Below are positions 16,449-24,791 of a stretch of 64,000 bases of DNA, one piece after another (within the stretch, counting starts at the first letter, position 1; every line of letters begins with the position of its first letter). Under the pieces are notes generated by a model that did not search any database, had not been told where the DNA came from, and worked only from the letters and a program-made list of their open reading frames with translations. The translations under genes and the position numbers were made by a program. Source of the stretch: Streptomyces sp. H27-C3 (GTDB lineage Bacteria > Actinomycetota > Actinomycetes > Streptomycetales > Streptomycetaceae). The DNA lies in the NCBI RefSeq assembly GCF_030063415.1, contig NZ_JASITA010000031.1:1-64000 (forward strand), given 5' to 3'.

Positions 16449-17279
16449 TCAGATGCGGTGCAGGACCTTCGACAGGAGTTCGCCCATGCGGGTCGCCGAG
16501 TCGCGACCCGCCTGGAGGACCTCTTCGTGGTTGAGGGGCTCGCCCGTCAGGCCCGCGGCCAGGTTTGTGACCAGGGAGATGCCGAGCACCTCGGCGCCCG
16601 CCTCACGGGCCGCGATGGCCTCCAGGACCGTGGACATGCCGACCAGGTCGCCGCCCAGTACGCGAACCATGTTGATCTCGGCGGGCGTCTCGTAGTGCGG
16701 GCCGGGGAACTGGACGTACACGCCCTCTTCCAGCGACGCGTCGACCTCCTTGCACAGCGCGCGCAGCCGCGGCGAGTACAGGTCCGTCAGGTCGACGAAG
16801 TTCGCACCGATGATCGGCGAGGTCGCCGTCAGGTTGATGTGGTCGCTGATCAGGACCGGCTGCCCGGGGCGCATGCCCGGACGCAGGCCGCCGCAGCCGT
16901 TCGTCAGGACGATGGTCTTGCAGCCGGCGGCCACCGCGCTGCGCACGCCGTGGGCGACCGAGGCGACGCCGCGGCCTTCGTAGTAGTGCGTACGGCCGAG
17001 GAAGACCAGGGCGCGCTTGTCCCCGATCTTGTAGGAGCGGACCGTGCCCGAGTGGCCGGCGACCGCGGGCTCCGGGAAGCCGGGCAGCTCGGTCACGGCG
17101 AACTCGTGCGCGGGCGCGCCCAGCGCCTCCGCGGCGGGCAGCCAGCCGGAGCCCATCACGAGAGCGACGTCATGGGTCTCGGCACCGGTCAGCTCGCGCA
17201 GCCGCGCCGCGGCGGCGTCGGCGATGGCGTGGGGGTCGGCGGGTCCGTCGGCGAGGGCCGGAATAACAGATGCGTTCAC
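16449..17279 (-). CDS. punA: purine nucleoside phosphorylase
   Basis: 276 residues from GTG 17279. Phosphorolyses (deoxy)inosine/guanosine to base and (deoxy)ribose-1-phosphate. It is the trimeric class: MGSGW near the start, GRTHYYEG, TNGCGGLRPG, QFPGPHYETPAEI, and DLVGMSTVLEAIAAREAG with the conserved Met-Ser-Thr; the terminal NHEEVLQAG fits the class. Its substrate comes from adenosine deaminase and its product feeds a phosphomutase and DeoC, all encoded nearby. The shared palindrome lies 26 nt before the start codon. Confidence 0.95.
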   Translation of the reverse strand: MNASVIPALADGPADPHAIADAAAARLRELTGAETHDVALVMGSGWLPAAEALGAPAHEFAVTELPGFPEPAVAGHSGTVRSYKIGDKRALVFLGRTHYYEGRGVASVAHGVRSAVAAGCKTIVLTNGCGGLRPGMRPGQPVLISDHINLTATSPIIGANFVDLTDLYSPRLRALCKEVDASLEEGVYVQFPGPHYETPAEINMVRVLGGDLVGMSTVLEAIAAREAGAEVLGISLVTNLAAGLTGEPLNHEEVLQAGRDSATRMGELLSKVLHRI

Positions 17280-17304
17280 GCGGACGAGGGTATCCGTTTC
17301 TTGC

Positions 17305-17316
17305 CTACGCGCGTAG
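17305..17316. promoter_or_regulatory. Putative nucleoside-regulon operator upstream of punA
   Basis: CTACGCGCGTAG, third exact copy. On the coding (minus) strand it extends to ATCTACGCGCGTAGG. Confidence 0.7.
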
Positions 17317-17352
17317 ATGTCACTGCCGACGGTGTTGCGATCGTTGCTTTGG

Positions 17353-17437
17353 CGGTTCCGACGAACGCCGTCGGGCGTGGCCGTCGCGCACGGTTCCGAC
17401 GAACGCCGCAGGGGGCGCCGTCGCGCACGGTTCCGAC
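17353..17437. repeat. 37-38-bp tandem repeat
   Basis: CGGTTCCGACGAACGCCG-type units begin at 17353, 17391 and 17428, two full and one partial, linked by a conserved CCGTCGCGCA. They lie between punA and the gamma-glutamylcyclotransferase-like gene; no gene is seen in this 190-nt stretch. Confidence 0.8.
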
Positions 17438-17469
17438 GGCCCGGCAGCGGGTGGCCGCGGCGCGCGCGC

Positions 17470-17907
17470 TCAGCAGGGGCGCTTGCGCAGTTCCATCACG
17501 TAGTCGTGCGGGGCGCCCGCCGATTCGGCCGCGTCCGCGAGCTCTCCCAGGTAGCGCGCCGACGGCAGCCCGCCCTCGTACCCGTTGAGTACGTAGAGCC
17601 AGGTCGCGTCCTCGCCCTCCAGCGTGTGCACCCGCACCCGCATCCGGCGGTAGATGTCCAGGCCCACGCCTTCCCAGCGGTCCATGGAGTCCTCGTCCAT
17701 GGGGGCGATGTCGTAGAGCGCGACGAAGACCTGGGAGCGCGGGGCCTCCACGATCGTGGCGAGCGCACCCTCCCAGCCCATCGACTCCCCGCCGAAGGTC
17801 AGCCGCCAGCCGTTGAGCCAGCCGGTGCTGCGCAGCGGAGAGTGCGGGGCGCGGCGGGTCATGAGCCGCGCGTCGAGGTTGCCGGCGTACGCGGCGTAGA
17901 GCGACAT
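17470..17907 (-). CDS. gamma-glutamylcyclotransferase-like protein
   Basis: 145 residues from ATG 17907. The N-terminal MSLYAAYAGNLD matches the YxxYGSN-type phosphate-binding loop of the GGCT/AIG2 fold; the barrel strands (VFVALYDIAP, TWLYVLNGYEGG) and PSARYLGELADAAE follow. GGCT enzymes release 5-oxoproline from gamma-glutamyl peptides; this actinobacterial branch is uncharacterised. Divergent from the LpdA-type flavoprotein gene. Confidence 0.8.
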   Translation of the reverse strand: MSLYAAYAGNLDARLMTRRAPHSPLRSTGWLNGWRLTFGGESMGWEGALATIVEAPRSQVFVALYDIAPMDEDSMDRWEGVGLDIYRRMRVRVHTLEGEDATWLYVLNGYEGGLPSARYLGELADAAESAGAPHDYVMELRKRPC

Positions 17908-18036
17908 GTGATCGAGGGTACGGGAGGGTCCCGCGCGGCGGCCCCCGTACCGGGTCGGAGGTTCCGGAGAACCCCCGGGGATCGCCCACCGCCGTTTGGA
18001 GGCCCCGGGGCGAAGCACCTCGGTGCGTGCGGGACA

Positions 18037-19485
18037 ATGGAGTACGTGACTCGGATCGTGATCATTGGCGGCGGACCCGGCGGATACGAGGCGGCCCTCG
18101 TGGGCGCCCAACTCGGCGCGGAGGTGACCGTCGTCGACTGCGACGGTCTGGGCGGGGCGTCGGTGCTCACCGACTGCGTCCCGTCCAAGACTCTGATCGC
18201 CACGGCCGAGGTGATGACGACCTTCGACTCTTCGTACGAGGAGTTGGGCATCATCGTCGCGGACGACACCCCACATATCGACCAGGCGGCCCGCGTCGTC
18301 GGCGTGGACCTGGGCAAGGTCAACCGCCGGGTGAAGCGTCTCGCGCTCGCGCAGTCCCACGACATCACCGCGTCCGTCACCCGGGCCGGTGCCCGCGTGC
18401 TGCGTGGCCGGGCCCGCCTCGAAGGCCGGCAGGGCGCGGACGGCTCACGCACCGTGGTCGTGACCGACGGGGACGGCGGCGAGGAGCGCCTCACCGCCGA
18501 CGCCGTACTCCTCGCGACCGGCGCGCACCCCCGTGAGATCCCCGACGCCCTCCCCGACGGCGAGCGGATCCTGAACTGGACGCAGGTGTACGACCTCGAC
18601 GAGCTCCCCGAGGAGCTCATCGTGGTGGGCTCCGGCGTGACCGGCGCCGAGTTCGCCGGCGCGTACCAGGCGCTCGGCTCACGCGTCACCCTGGTCTCGT
18701 CCCGTGACCGGGTGCTGCCCGGCGAGGACCCCGACGCCGCCGCCGTGCTTGAGGACGTCTTCCGGCGTCGCGGCATGAACGTGATGGCCCGCTCGCGCGC
18801 CGAGTCCGCCAAGCGCGTCGGCGACCGCGTCGAGGTGACGCTCTCCGACGGGCGCGTCATCTCCGGCACGCACTGCCTGATGGCCGTCGGCGCCATCCCG
18901 AACTCCGCGGGCATGGGCCTGGAGGAGGCCGGGGTCCGGGTCAAGGACTCGGGTCACATCTGGACCGACCGGGTCTCGCGCACCAGCGCGCCCGGTGTGT
19001 ACGCGGCGGGTGACGTGACCGGAGTGTTCGCGCTCGCGTCGGTCGCGGCCATGCAGGGCCGCATCGCGATGTACCACTTCCTCGGCGACGCGGTCACCCC
19101 GCTGAACCTCAAGACCGTCTCGTCGAACGTCTTCACCGACCCCGAGATCGCCACAGTCGGTTACAGCCAGGCCGACGTCGACTCGGGCAAGATCGACGCC
19201 CGCGCCGTGAAGCTGCCGCTGCTGCGCAACCCGCGCGCCAAGATGCTCGGCATCCGGGACGGCTTCGTCAAGATCTTCTGTCGGCCGGGTACGGGCATCG
19301 TGGTCGGCGGCTGCGTCGTGTCGCCGCGCGCGAGCGAGCTGATCCACCCGATTTCGATCGCCGTCGACAACAACCTGACCGTGGAACAGATCGCGAACGC
19401 CTTCACGGTGTACCCGTCCCTTTCGGGTTCGATCGCGGAGGTGGCGCGTCAGCTGCACTCGCGCAAGACGGCGGGCGAGGCGTAG
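18037..19485 (+). CDS. NAD(P)H-quinone dehydrogenase / LpdA-type flavoprotein
   Basis: 482 residues from ATG 18037; a GTG at 18046 is equally possible. Class I flavoprotein disulfide-reductase fold: FAD motif GGGPGGYEA, NAD motif VVGSGVTGAEFAGAY, FAD motif YAAGDVTG and C-terminal dimerisation domain. The redox motif CxxxxC is incomplete: the sequence is GGASVLTDCVPSK, so the first Cys is Ser/Val-replaced, as in mycobacterial LpdA, which reduces quinones and not lipoamide. The catalytic His-Glu pair at the C-terminus is also altered (TVYPSLSGS). It is therefore unlikely to be a true lipoamide dehydrogenase. Confidence 0.88.
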   Translation: MEYVTRIVIIGGGPGGYEAALVGAQLGAEVTVVDCDGLGGASVLTDCVPSKTLIATAEVMTTFDSSYEELGIIVADDTPHIDQAARVVGVDLGKVNRRVKRLALAQSHDITASVTRAGARVLRGRARLEGRQGADGSRTVVVTDGDGGEERLTADAVLLATGAHPREIPDALPDGERILNWTQVYDLDELPEELIVVGSGVTGAEFAGAYQALGSRVTLVSSRDRVLPGEDPDAAAVLEDVFRRRGMNVMARSRAESAKRVGDRVEVTLSDGRVISGTHCLMAVGAIPNSAGMGLEEAGVRVKDSGHIWTDRVSRTSAPGVYAAGDVTGVFALASVAAMQGRIAMYHFLGDAVTPLNLKTVSSNVFTDPEIATVGYSQADVDSGKIDARAVKLPLLRNPRAKMLGIRDGFVKIFCRPGTGIVVGGCVVSPRASELIHPISIAVDNNLTVEQIANAFTVYPSLSGSIAEVARQLHSRKTAGEA

Positions 19486-19630
19486 GCCAGGCGTGCGCGG
19501 CAGGTCGTCCTCCGGCATACGCGCCGGGCGTACGCCGCGTATATCACTTGTCGCTTCAGTTAGCGAACAACTTCTGTTATTCGGCGCAAACTGCTGAAAA
19601 CTATCGGCCGGTCAGGTTACTGTCAGTTTC

Positions 19631-20623
19631 GTGTTCGCTGCAGAACGTCGCCAATTGATCCTCGAAATGGTGCGCGCCAACGGGGCTGTTTCGCTCCGTG
19701 AGCTCGCCCGTGTCGTCCAGACCTCCGAAGTGACCGTACGGCGGGACGTGCGAGCGCTGGAGGCAGAAGGACTCCTCGACCGCCGACATGGCGGTGCGGT
19801 ATTGCCGGGCGGTTTTACGCGAGAGTCCGGCTTTCCGCAGAAATCTCATCTCGCGACCGCGGAGAAGACGGCCATCGCCGAGCTTGCCGCGGGACTCGTC
19901 GAAGAGGGCGAAGCCATCGTCGTCGGCGCCGGTACGACCACGCAGGAGCTGGCCAGACGGCTGGCCCGGGTTCCCGGGCTCACTGTCGTCACCAACTCCC
20001 TTTTGGTGGCACAGGCGTTGGCGCATGCCAACCGCGTCGAAGTCGTCATGACCGGCGGCACCCTGCGTGGCTCGAATTATGCGCTCGTCGGCAGTGGGGC
20101 CGAGCAGTCCCTCCAGGGGCTGCGCGTCACCCGGGCCTTCCTGTCCGGCAGCGGCCTGACCGCGGAGCGCGGACTCTCGACCTCCAACATGCTGTCGGCG
20201 AGCGTCGACAGAGCACTCGTGCAGGCCGCCGCCGAAGTGGTGGTCCTCGCGGACCACACCAAGCTCGGCACCGACACCATGTTCCAGACCGTGCCGACGG
20301 ACGTGATCACGCGACTCGTCACCGATGAGCCGCCGCCCCACGACGACCGTGCGGCCACCGAGCTGCAGGCCCTGGCCGACCAGGGTGTGCAGATCGCCGT
20401 AGCGGGACCGGGAGCCGTGGGCTCCGGGGGTGATGGCGTCCCGACGGGGCGACAGCAGCCCCGTCGGGACATGCCGCTGCCGGGACAGCGGCGTACGCAC
20501 CCGGCCGGTCCCATCCAGGGCGCCGGTGCGCAGCTGCGCTCCGCCGCCACGTCCCTCGCCGAGCAGCAGCCGGGCTCCGGCGAGCGGGAGCGGGCGCGCG
20601 TCGCCGACCTGCGCCGCCGCTGA
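19631..20623 (+). CDS. DeoR-family transcriptional regulator
   Basis: 330 residues from GTG 19631. An N-terminal HTH (RRQLILEMVRANGAVSLREL, VTVRRDVRALEAEGLLDRRHGGAV, residues 5-55) and DeoR sensor domain (GAGTTTQELARRL, VVTNSL, LADHTKLG) are typical; the sensor usually binds a sugar phosphate. The last about 70 residues (Pro/Arg/Gln-rich) exceed the usual 250-260. The AT-rich 145-nt leader (TTAGCGAACAACTTCTGTTATT) may hold its own operator. No CTACGCGCGTAG site is in front of it, so a role as regulator of the nucleoside genes is open. Confidence 0.9.
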   Translation: MFAAERRQLILEMVRANGAVSLRELARVVQTSEVTVRRDVRALEAEGLLDRRHGGAVLPGGFTRESGFPQKSHLATAEKTAIAELAAGLVEEGEAIVVGAGTTTQELARRLARVPGLTVVTNSLLVAQALAHANRVEVVMTGGTLRGSNYALVGSGAEQSLQGLRVTRAFLSGSGLTAERGLSTSNMLSASVDRALVQAAAEVVVLADHTKLGTDTMFQTVPTDVITRLVTDEPPPHDDRAATELQALADQGVQIAVAGPGAVGSGGDGVPTGRQQPRRDMPLPGQRRTHPAGPIQGAGAQLRSAATSLAEQQPGSGERERARVADLRRR

Positions 20624-20719
20624 GCGAAGCCGACCGGTGCCCGACCGAAGCCGGCCGGCGCACCACAGTCGACGTCCTACCGGCTGTCAACGTGTCACAG
20701 GCTGTCGACGCACCATCGG

Positions 20720-21343
20720 CTAGGGCCTCTTGGGCTCTTCCGGCCGCAGGCCCTTCAGGGTCAGCGTCAGCAGGCGGTCGGCCAACTCCGGATCGTCCGG
20801 AGCCTGTTCGGCGGCCAGCGCGATGGCGTTGGTCAGCTGCATCAGGTCCCCGATGGAGACATCGGGCCTGACAACGCCGCTTTCCTGAGCCCGTACGAGC
20901 AACCGCTCGCCGGCCTCTCTCATCGGCGTGCTGCACCGCGCCAGCGCCGAACTGTCGTCGCGCGAGGCCGACATGAGTTCGCGGGCGAGGCCACGATACT
21001 CACCCGCATGAGTGATGATGTCGCGCAGCCAGGTCACCAGCGCCGTGCAGGGGGCCTCGCTGTCGGCGAGCGCGTACGAGTGCGCGAGCAGTTCGTCCAC
21101 CGCGCCCTGGAAGACCGCGCTCATCAGCGCGTGCCGGTTGGGGAAGTGCCGGTAGAGCGTGCCGATGCCCACCCCGGCGCGGCGCGCGATGTCCTCCAGG
21201 GAGGCGTCGGTGCCGTGTTCCGCGAAGGCGCGGCGGGCCTCGTCGAGCAGCCGCTCGTAGTTGCGGCGCGCGTCGGCGCGCATGGGCCGCCGTGCGGACG
21301 TCGCCGACGCGGTCGCCGACGTCTGTGCGCTGCTGGTCGCCAT
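20720..21343 (-). CDS. TetR-family transcriptional regulator
   Basis: 207 residues from ATG 21343, with GGGAGAGGACG upstream. HTH spans about 25-70 (RLLDEARRAFAEHGTDASLEDIARRAGVGIGTLYRHFPNRHAL); the ligand domain is generic. Convergent with the DeoR gene. It lies downstream of the biotin carboxylase gene on the same strand but behind a strong terminator, so it is probably separate. Ligand and targets unknown. Confidence 0.88.
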   Translation of the reverse strand: MATSSAQTSATASATSARRPMRADARRNYERLLDEARRAFAEHGTDASLEDIARRAGVGIGTLYRHFPNRHALMSAVFQGAVDELLAHSYALADSEAPCTALVTWLRDIITHAGEYRGLARELMSASRDDSSALARCSTPMREAGERLLVRAQESGVVRPDVSIGDLMQLTNAIALAAEQAPDDPELADRLLTLTLKGLRPEEPKRP

Positions 21344-21418
21344 CGCGTCGTCCTCTCCCGGATCCCGTGTGCCGTGCCGCGTGCCAACAGGATGCCGGCG
21401 GCGGCGTGCGTACATCGA

Positions 21419-21467
21419 CGAAGGCCCCGCCCGTCGCCTTCAGGTGTCGGCGGGGGTGGGGCCTTCG
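21419..21467 (-). terminator. terminator after accA2
   Basis: Stem CGAAGGCCCC (21419-21428) with GGGGCCTTCG (21458-21467) and additional inner pairing of CCCG/CGGG. It lies after the acyl-CoA carboxylase alpha gene. Between it and 21551 there is a run of loosely repeated ACACGCGTACAG/ACATGCGTGGAG words. Confidence 0.75.
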
Positions 21468-21551
21468 TACAGCTACACGCGTACAGCCACATGCGTGGAG
21501 CTATGTGCGGAGTGCTGTGCGCATAGAGCCATGTGCGACTGCTTCGTACGG

Positions 21552-23303
21552 TCAGTCCTTGATCTCGCAGATCATCGCACCCGAGGTGACGGACGCGCCG
21601 ACCTCAGCCGACAGGCCCTTGACGGTGCCCGAGCGGTGCGCGTTCAGGGGCTGCTCCATCTTCATTGCCTCCAGGACGACGACGAGGTCGCCCTCCTTGA
21701 CCTCCTGGCCCTCCTCGACCGCGACCTTGACGATCGTGCCCTGCATCGGGGACGCGAGGGTGTCGCCGGAAGCGGCCGAAGCGGACTTCTTGGCGGCGCG
21801 GCGCTTTGGCTTGGCGCCGCCTGCCGCGGCGGTGCGGGCCAGCGTCATGCCCAGCGAGGACGGCAGCGAGACCTCAAGGCGCTTGCCGCCGACCTCGACG
21901 ACGACCGTCTCGCGGCCCGGCTCGTCCTCGGTGTCCACATCGGTGGGGACGAAGGCCGGTACGTCGTTGACGAACTCGGTCTCGATCCAACGGGTGTGCA
22001 CCGTGAACGGGTCGGCGGTGAAGGCCGGGTCGACGACCACCTTGCGGTGGAACGGGATGGCCGTGGCCATGCCCTCGACGGTGAACTCGCCCAGCGCGCG
22101 GGCGGCGCGTTGGAGCGCCTGCTCACGAGTGGCGCCGGTGACGATCAGCTTGGCGAGCAGCGAGTCCCAGGCGGGGCCGATGACCGAGCCCGACTCGACG
22201 CCCGCGTCCAGCCGCACGCCGGGGCCCGACGGGGGAGCGAAGGTGGTGACGGTCCCGGGGGCGGGCAGGAAGCCGCGGCCAGGGTCCTCGCCGTTGATAC
22301 GGAACTCGAAGGAGTGACCGCGCACCGCGGGGTCGCCGTAGCCGAGCTCTTCGCCGTCGGCGATACGGAACATCTCGCGGACCAGGTCGATGCCGGTGAC
22401 CTCTTCGGTGACCGGGTGCTCCACCTGGAGGCGGGTGTTGACTTCCAGGAAGGAGATCGTGCCGTCGACCCCGACGAGGAACTCGACGGTGCCCGCGCCG
22501 ACGTAGCCGGCTTCCTTGAGGATGGCCTTCGACGCGGCGTACAGCTCGGCGTTCTGGGCCTCGCTCAGGAACGGCGCCGGGGCCTCTTCGACCAGCTTCT
22601 GGTGCCTGCGCTGGAGCGAGCAGTCACGCGTCGACACGACGACGACATTGCCGTGGGTGTCGGCCAGGCACTGGGTCTCGACGTGCCGCGGCTTGTCGAG
22701 GTAGCGCTCGACGAAGCACTCGCCGCGGCCGAAGGCGGCAACGGCCTCGCGCACCGCGGAGTCGTACAGCTCCGGGATCTCTTCGAGCGTACGGGCGACC
22801 TTCAGGCCACGACCGCCGCCGCCGAAGGCCGCCTTGATGGCGACCGGCAGACCGTTCTCCTCGGCGAACACCACGACTTCGTCCGAGCCGGAGACCGGGT
22901 CCGGCGTGCCGGCGACCAGCGGCGCGCCGGCGCGCTGCGCGATGTGCCGGGCCGCGACCTTGTCACCCAGGTCGCGGATGGCCTGCGGCGGCGGGCCGAT
23001 CCAGGTCAGGCCCGCGTCCAGCACGGCCTGCGCGAACTCGGCGTTCTCGGACAGGAATCCGTAGCCGGGGTGAATGGCGTCGGCACCCGAGTCCTTGGCC
23101 GCCTGGAGCACCTTGGCCATGTCCAGGTAGCTGGCGGCCGGGGTGTCACCGCCCAGGGCGAATGCCTCGTCGGCCGCGCGGACATGCAGAGCATCCCGGT
23201 CCGGGGCGGCGTAGACGGCTACGCTCGCGATCCCGGCGTCTCGGCATGCTCGGGCAACGCGGACAGCGATTTCGCCACGGTTGGCGATGAGCACCTTGCG
23301 CAC
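21552..23303 (-). CDS. accA2: acyl-CoA carboxylase alpha subunit (biotin carboxylase + BCCP)
   Basis: 583 residues. ATP-dependent carboxylation of biotin, and the carrier itself. Biotin carboxylase spans about 1-445: NRGEIAVR, HPGYGFLSEN, ATP-grasp loop FGGGGRGLKV, EVNTRLQVEHPVTE. A linker with a Lys/Ala-rich stretch (KPKRRAAKKSASAAS) leads to the BCCP domain with the biotin lysine in EAMKME. It serves propionyl/acetyl-CoA carboxylase complexes with the beta (28094-29698) and epsilon (27862-28068) subunits and is biotinylated by the BirA at 29804. The symbol follows the S. coelicolor name, recalled from memory. Confidence 0.95.
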   Translation of the reverse strand: MRKVLIANRGEIAVRVARACRDAGIASVAVYAAPDRDALHVRAADEAFALGGDTPAASYLDMAKVLQAAKDSGADAIHPGYGFLSENAEFAQAVLDAGLTWIGPPPQAIRDLGDKVAARHIAQRAGAPLVAGTPDPVSGSDEVVVFAEENGLPVAIKAAFGGGGRGLKVARTLEEIPELYDSAVREAVAAFGRGECFVERYLDKPRHVETQCLADTHGNVVVVSTRDCSLQRRHQKLVEEAPAPFLSEAQNAELYAASKAILKEAGYVGAGTVEFLVGVDGTISFLEVNTRLQVEHPVTEEVTGIDLVREMFRIADGEELGYGDPAVRGHSFEFRINGEDPGRGFLPAPGTVTTFAPPSGPGVRLDAGVESGSVIGPAWDSLLAKLIVTGATREQALQRAARALGEFTVEGMATAIPFHRKVVVDPAFTADPFTVHTRWIETEFVNDVPAFVPTDVDTEDEPGRETVVVEVGGKRLEVSLPSSLGMTLARTAAAGGAKPKRRAAKKSASAASGDTLASPMQGTIVKVAVEEGQEVKEGDLVVVLEAMKMEQPLNAHRSGTVKGLSAEVGASVTSGAMICEIKD

Positions 23304-23377
23304 GATGGCTCCCTCCTTGAAACAAGCTGAGTTTAGGGACTGCCGACACGACGTTACGACCCGTCCCCAATGGTGAG

Positions 23378-23485
23378 CTTGCCCACACAGAGCGTGTTCG
23401 AGGTCCGCGCGAGTCCAGAATTCCCTTGTCGCATCACGGTACGACGGGTTTCTCCACCGAACAGTAGCCTTCCTGTGTGGGCAAG
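23378..23485. repeat. 13-bp inverted repeat spanning an intergenic region
   Basis: CTTGCCCACACAG (23378-23390) and its exact complement CTGTGTGGGCAAG (23473-23485), 82 nt apart, in the roughly 350-nt region between accA2 and the divergent membrane protein gene. Lower GC than its surroundings. Could be paired regulator sites or a large cruciform. Confidence 0.7.
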
Positions 23486-23585
23486 GTCTCTGTTACAGGG
23501 GTTACCGCCACCCCCGCTTTCTTTGTCGGGTCTCCACGAACGCCCGAAAGATTCTTTGCTGCGCGTCGTGACTTCGCGCGACCCC

Positions 23586-23614
23586 TTGTCCAGGGGTTTA
23601 CCCGTGAGTAGCCT
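23586..23614 (+). promoter_or_regulatory. Sigma-70-type promoter for the membrane protein gene
   Basis: TTGTCC (23586-23591), 17-nt spacer, TAGCCT (23609-23614), about 49 nt upstream of the start codon. The word AGTAGCCTTC also occurs at 23464, without a good -35 box. Confidence 0.55.
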
Positions 23615-23662
23615 TCACGCTGTCGTGCGTACTTGAGGTAACAGCGGAAGAGGGTGGGCACC

Positions 23663-24127
23663 GTGGTGCGCAGACCGATAGCTGCCGCGGCTGCGGCTGT
23701 GCTGTTCGTCGAAGCGGTCGGGATCGTTTTCGTCAACTGGATCCTCGGCCAGGTCGTTGACGGCCAGTCGATGTCGCTGGCCGGCCTGGACCCCGGCGTC
23801 ATGGCCACCTCCACCTGGATCATGGGCGGCCTCTCCGGCCTCTATCTGGTGGTCTGCGGAGTGGTGCTGGTGCGCAGCGCGCTGTCTGACAGGCCGCCGG
23901 GACGCGTCGGCCGCATTCTGCTGATCGTCTGCGCCGTGGTGCATGTGGTGCTCGGGGCGCTGGCGGTCGGCCTGGTGGGCTGGCCCGCGTTCGTGCTGAT
24001 GATGGTTGAGTTCGGGCTGATCGTGCTGGCGCTCATCGCGTTCGGCCCGCGGGTCGAACGCGACCGGGCCGATCCGGTGGACGCGCCGAAGTCGGGCCCG
24101 GAGAACGGGGCGCCCGCGCCGGCCTGA
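23663..24127 (+). CDS. four-helix integral membrane protein
   Basis: 154 residues from GTG 23663; GTGs at 23654 and 23666 are alternatives. Four hydrophobic helices (about 8-28, 44-64, 78-97 and 100-118) and a short acidic/Pro-rich tail ending GAPAPA. No motif recognised. It is conserved next to accA2 in Streptomyces, as far as I recall, and is divergent from it. Function unknown. Confidence 0.78.
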   Translation: MVRRPIAAAAAAVLFVEAVGIVFVNWILGQVVDGQSMSLAGLDPGVMATSTWIMGGLSGLYLVVCGVVLVRSALSDRPPGRVGRILLIVCAVVHVVLGALAVGLVGWPAFVLMMVEFGLIVLALIAFGPRVERDRADPVDAPKSGPENGAPAPA

Positions 24128-24154
24128 CGCGCCGTATCCGCGCTCCGGCGGGTG

Positions 24155-24769
24155 TCAGACCCACAGGTCGGTGATCGAGATCCCCAGCTCGCCGAGGAGC
24201 CGCCGCAGCAGCGGCAGCGACAGGCCGATGACATTGCCGTGGTCGCCCTCGATGGAGTCGATGAACGGCGCCGAACGGCCGTCGAGCGTGAAGGCTCCGG
24301 CGACGTACAACGGCTCACCGGTCGCGACGTACGCGGCGATCTCCGCGTCGGTCGGTTCGCCGAAGCGGACCGTGGTGGACGCGGTGGCGGCGGCCCTGCG
24401 GCCGGCCGCGGTGTCGATCACGCAGTGGCCGGTCCGGAGGATGCCGACGCGACCGCGCATGGACTTCCAGCGGGCGGTGGCGTCCTCGGCGTCGGCGGGC
24501 TTGCCCAGCGCCTCGCCGTCGAGTTCGAGCACGGAGTCGCAGCCGATGACGAGCGCGCCGGAGACCTCGGGCCGCCCCGCGACGGACGCGGCTTTCGCCT
24601 CGGCGAGTACGAGCGCCAGCTCACCCGGCGTCGGGGCGCTGACCGCGTCCTCGTCGACGCCGCTGACGACCACATCGGGAGCGAGCCCGGCCTGCCGGAG
24701 CAGCCCGAGGCGGGCGGGGGAGGCGGAGGCGAGGACGAGGCGGCGGCGGGGATCAGTCATGCGAGTCAT
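24155..24769 (-). CDS. maf: Maf-like nucleoside triphosphate pyrophosphatase
   Basis: 204 residues from ATG 24769 (ATG 24760 also possible). Maf proteins hydrolyse non-canonical or modified NTPs and influence septation. Motifs: LASASPARLGLLRQAG at the N-terminus (phosphate binding), VIGCDSVLELDG with the catalytic Asp, GKPADAEDA, and DSIEGDHGNVIGLSLP. Subgroup is not certain: the S-R-R of the dTTP/UTP type is here S-P-A-R. The 3' end faces the membrane protein gene convergently. Confidence 0.92.
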   Translation of the reverse strand: MTRMTDPRRRLVLASASPARLGLLRQAGLAPDVVVSGVDEDAVSAPTPGELALVLAEAKAASVAGRPEVSGALVIGCDSVLELDGEALGKPADAEDATARWKSMRGRVGILRTGHCVIDTAAGRRAAATASTTVRFGEPTDAEIAAYVATGEPLYVAGAFTLDGRSAPFIDSIEGDHGNVIGLSLPLLRRLLGELGISITDLWV

Positions 24770-24791
24770 CGTACGAGGCGCCGGGCAGGAC

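Noticed and set aside
14221..16695. An 824-codon plus-strand open frame
   Set aside because: Shadow of the phosphomutase gene; also runs through the palindromic repeat.
17317..18036. In-frame 240-codon N-terminal extension of the LpdA-type flavoprotein
   Set aside because: It crosses the antisense cyclotransferase gene and tandem repeats. FAD-binding sequence begins right after ATG 18037, as in homologs.
19631..20623. DeoR regulator as the proven controller of the CTACGCGCGTAG sites
   Set aside because: Only proximity supports it; the site is not in its own promoter and DeoR-type operators usually differ, so I left the regulator unassigned.
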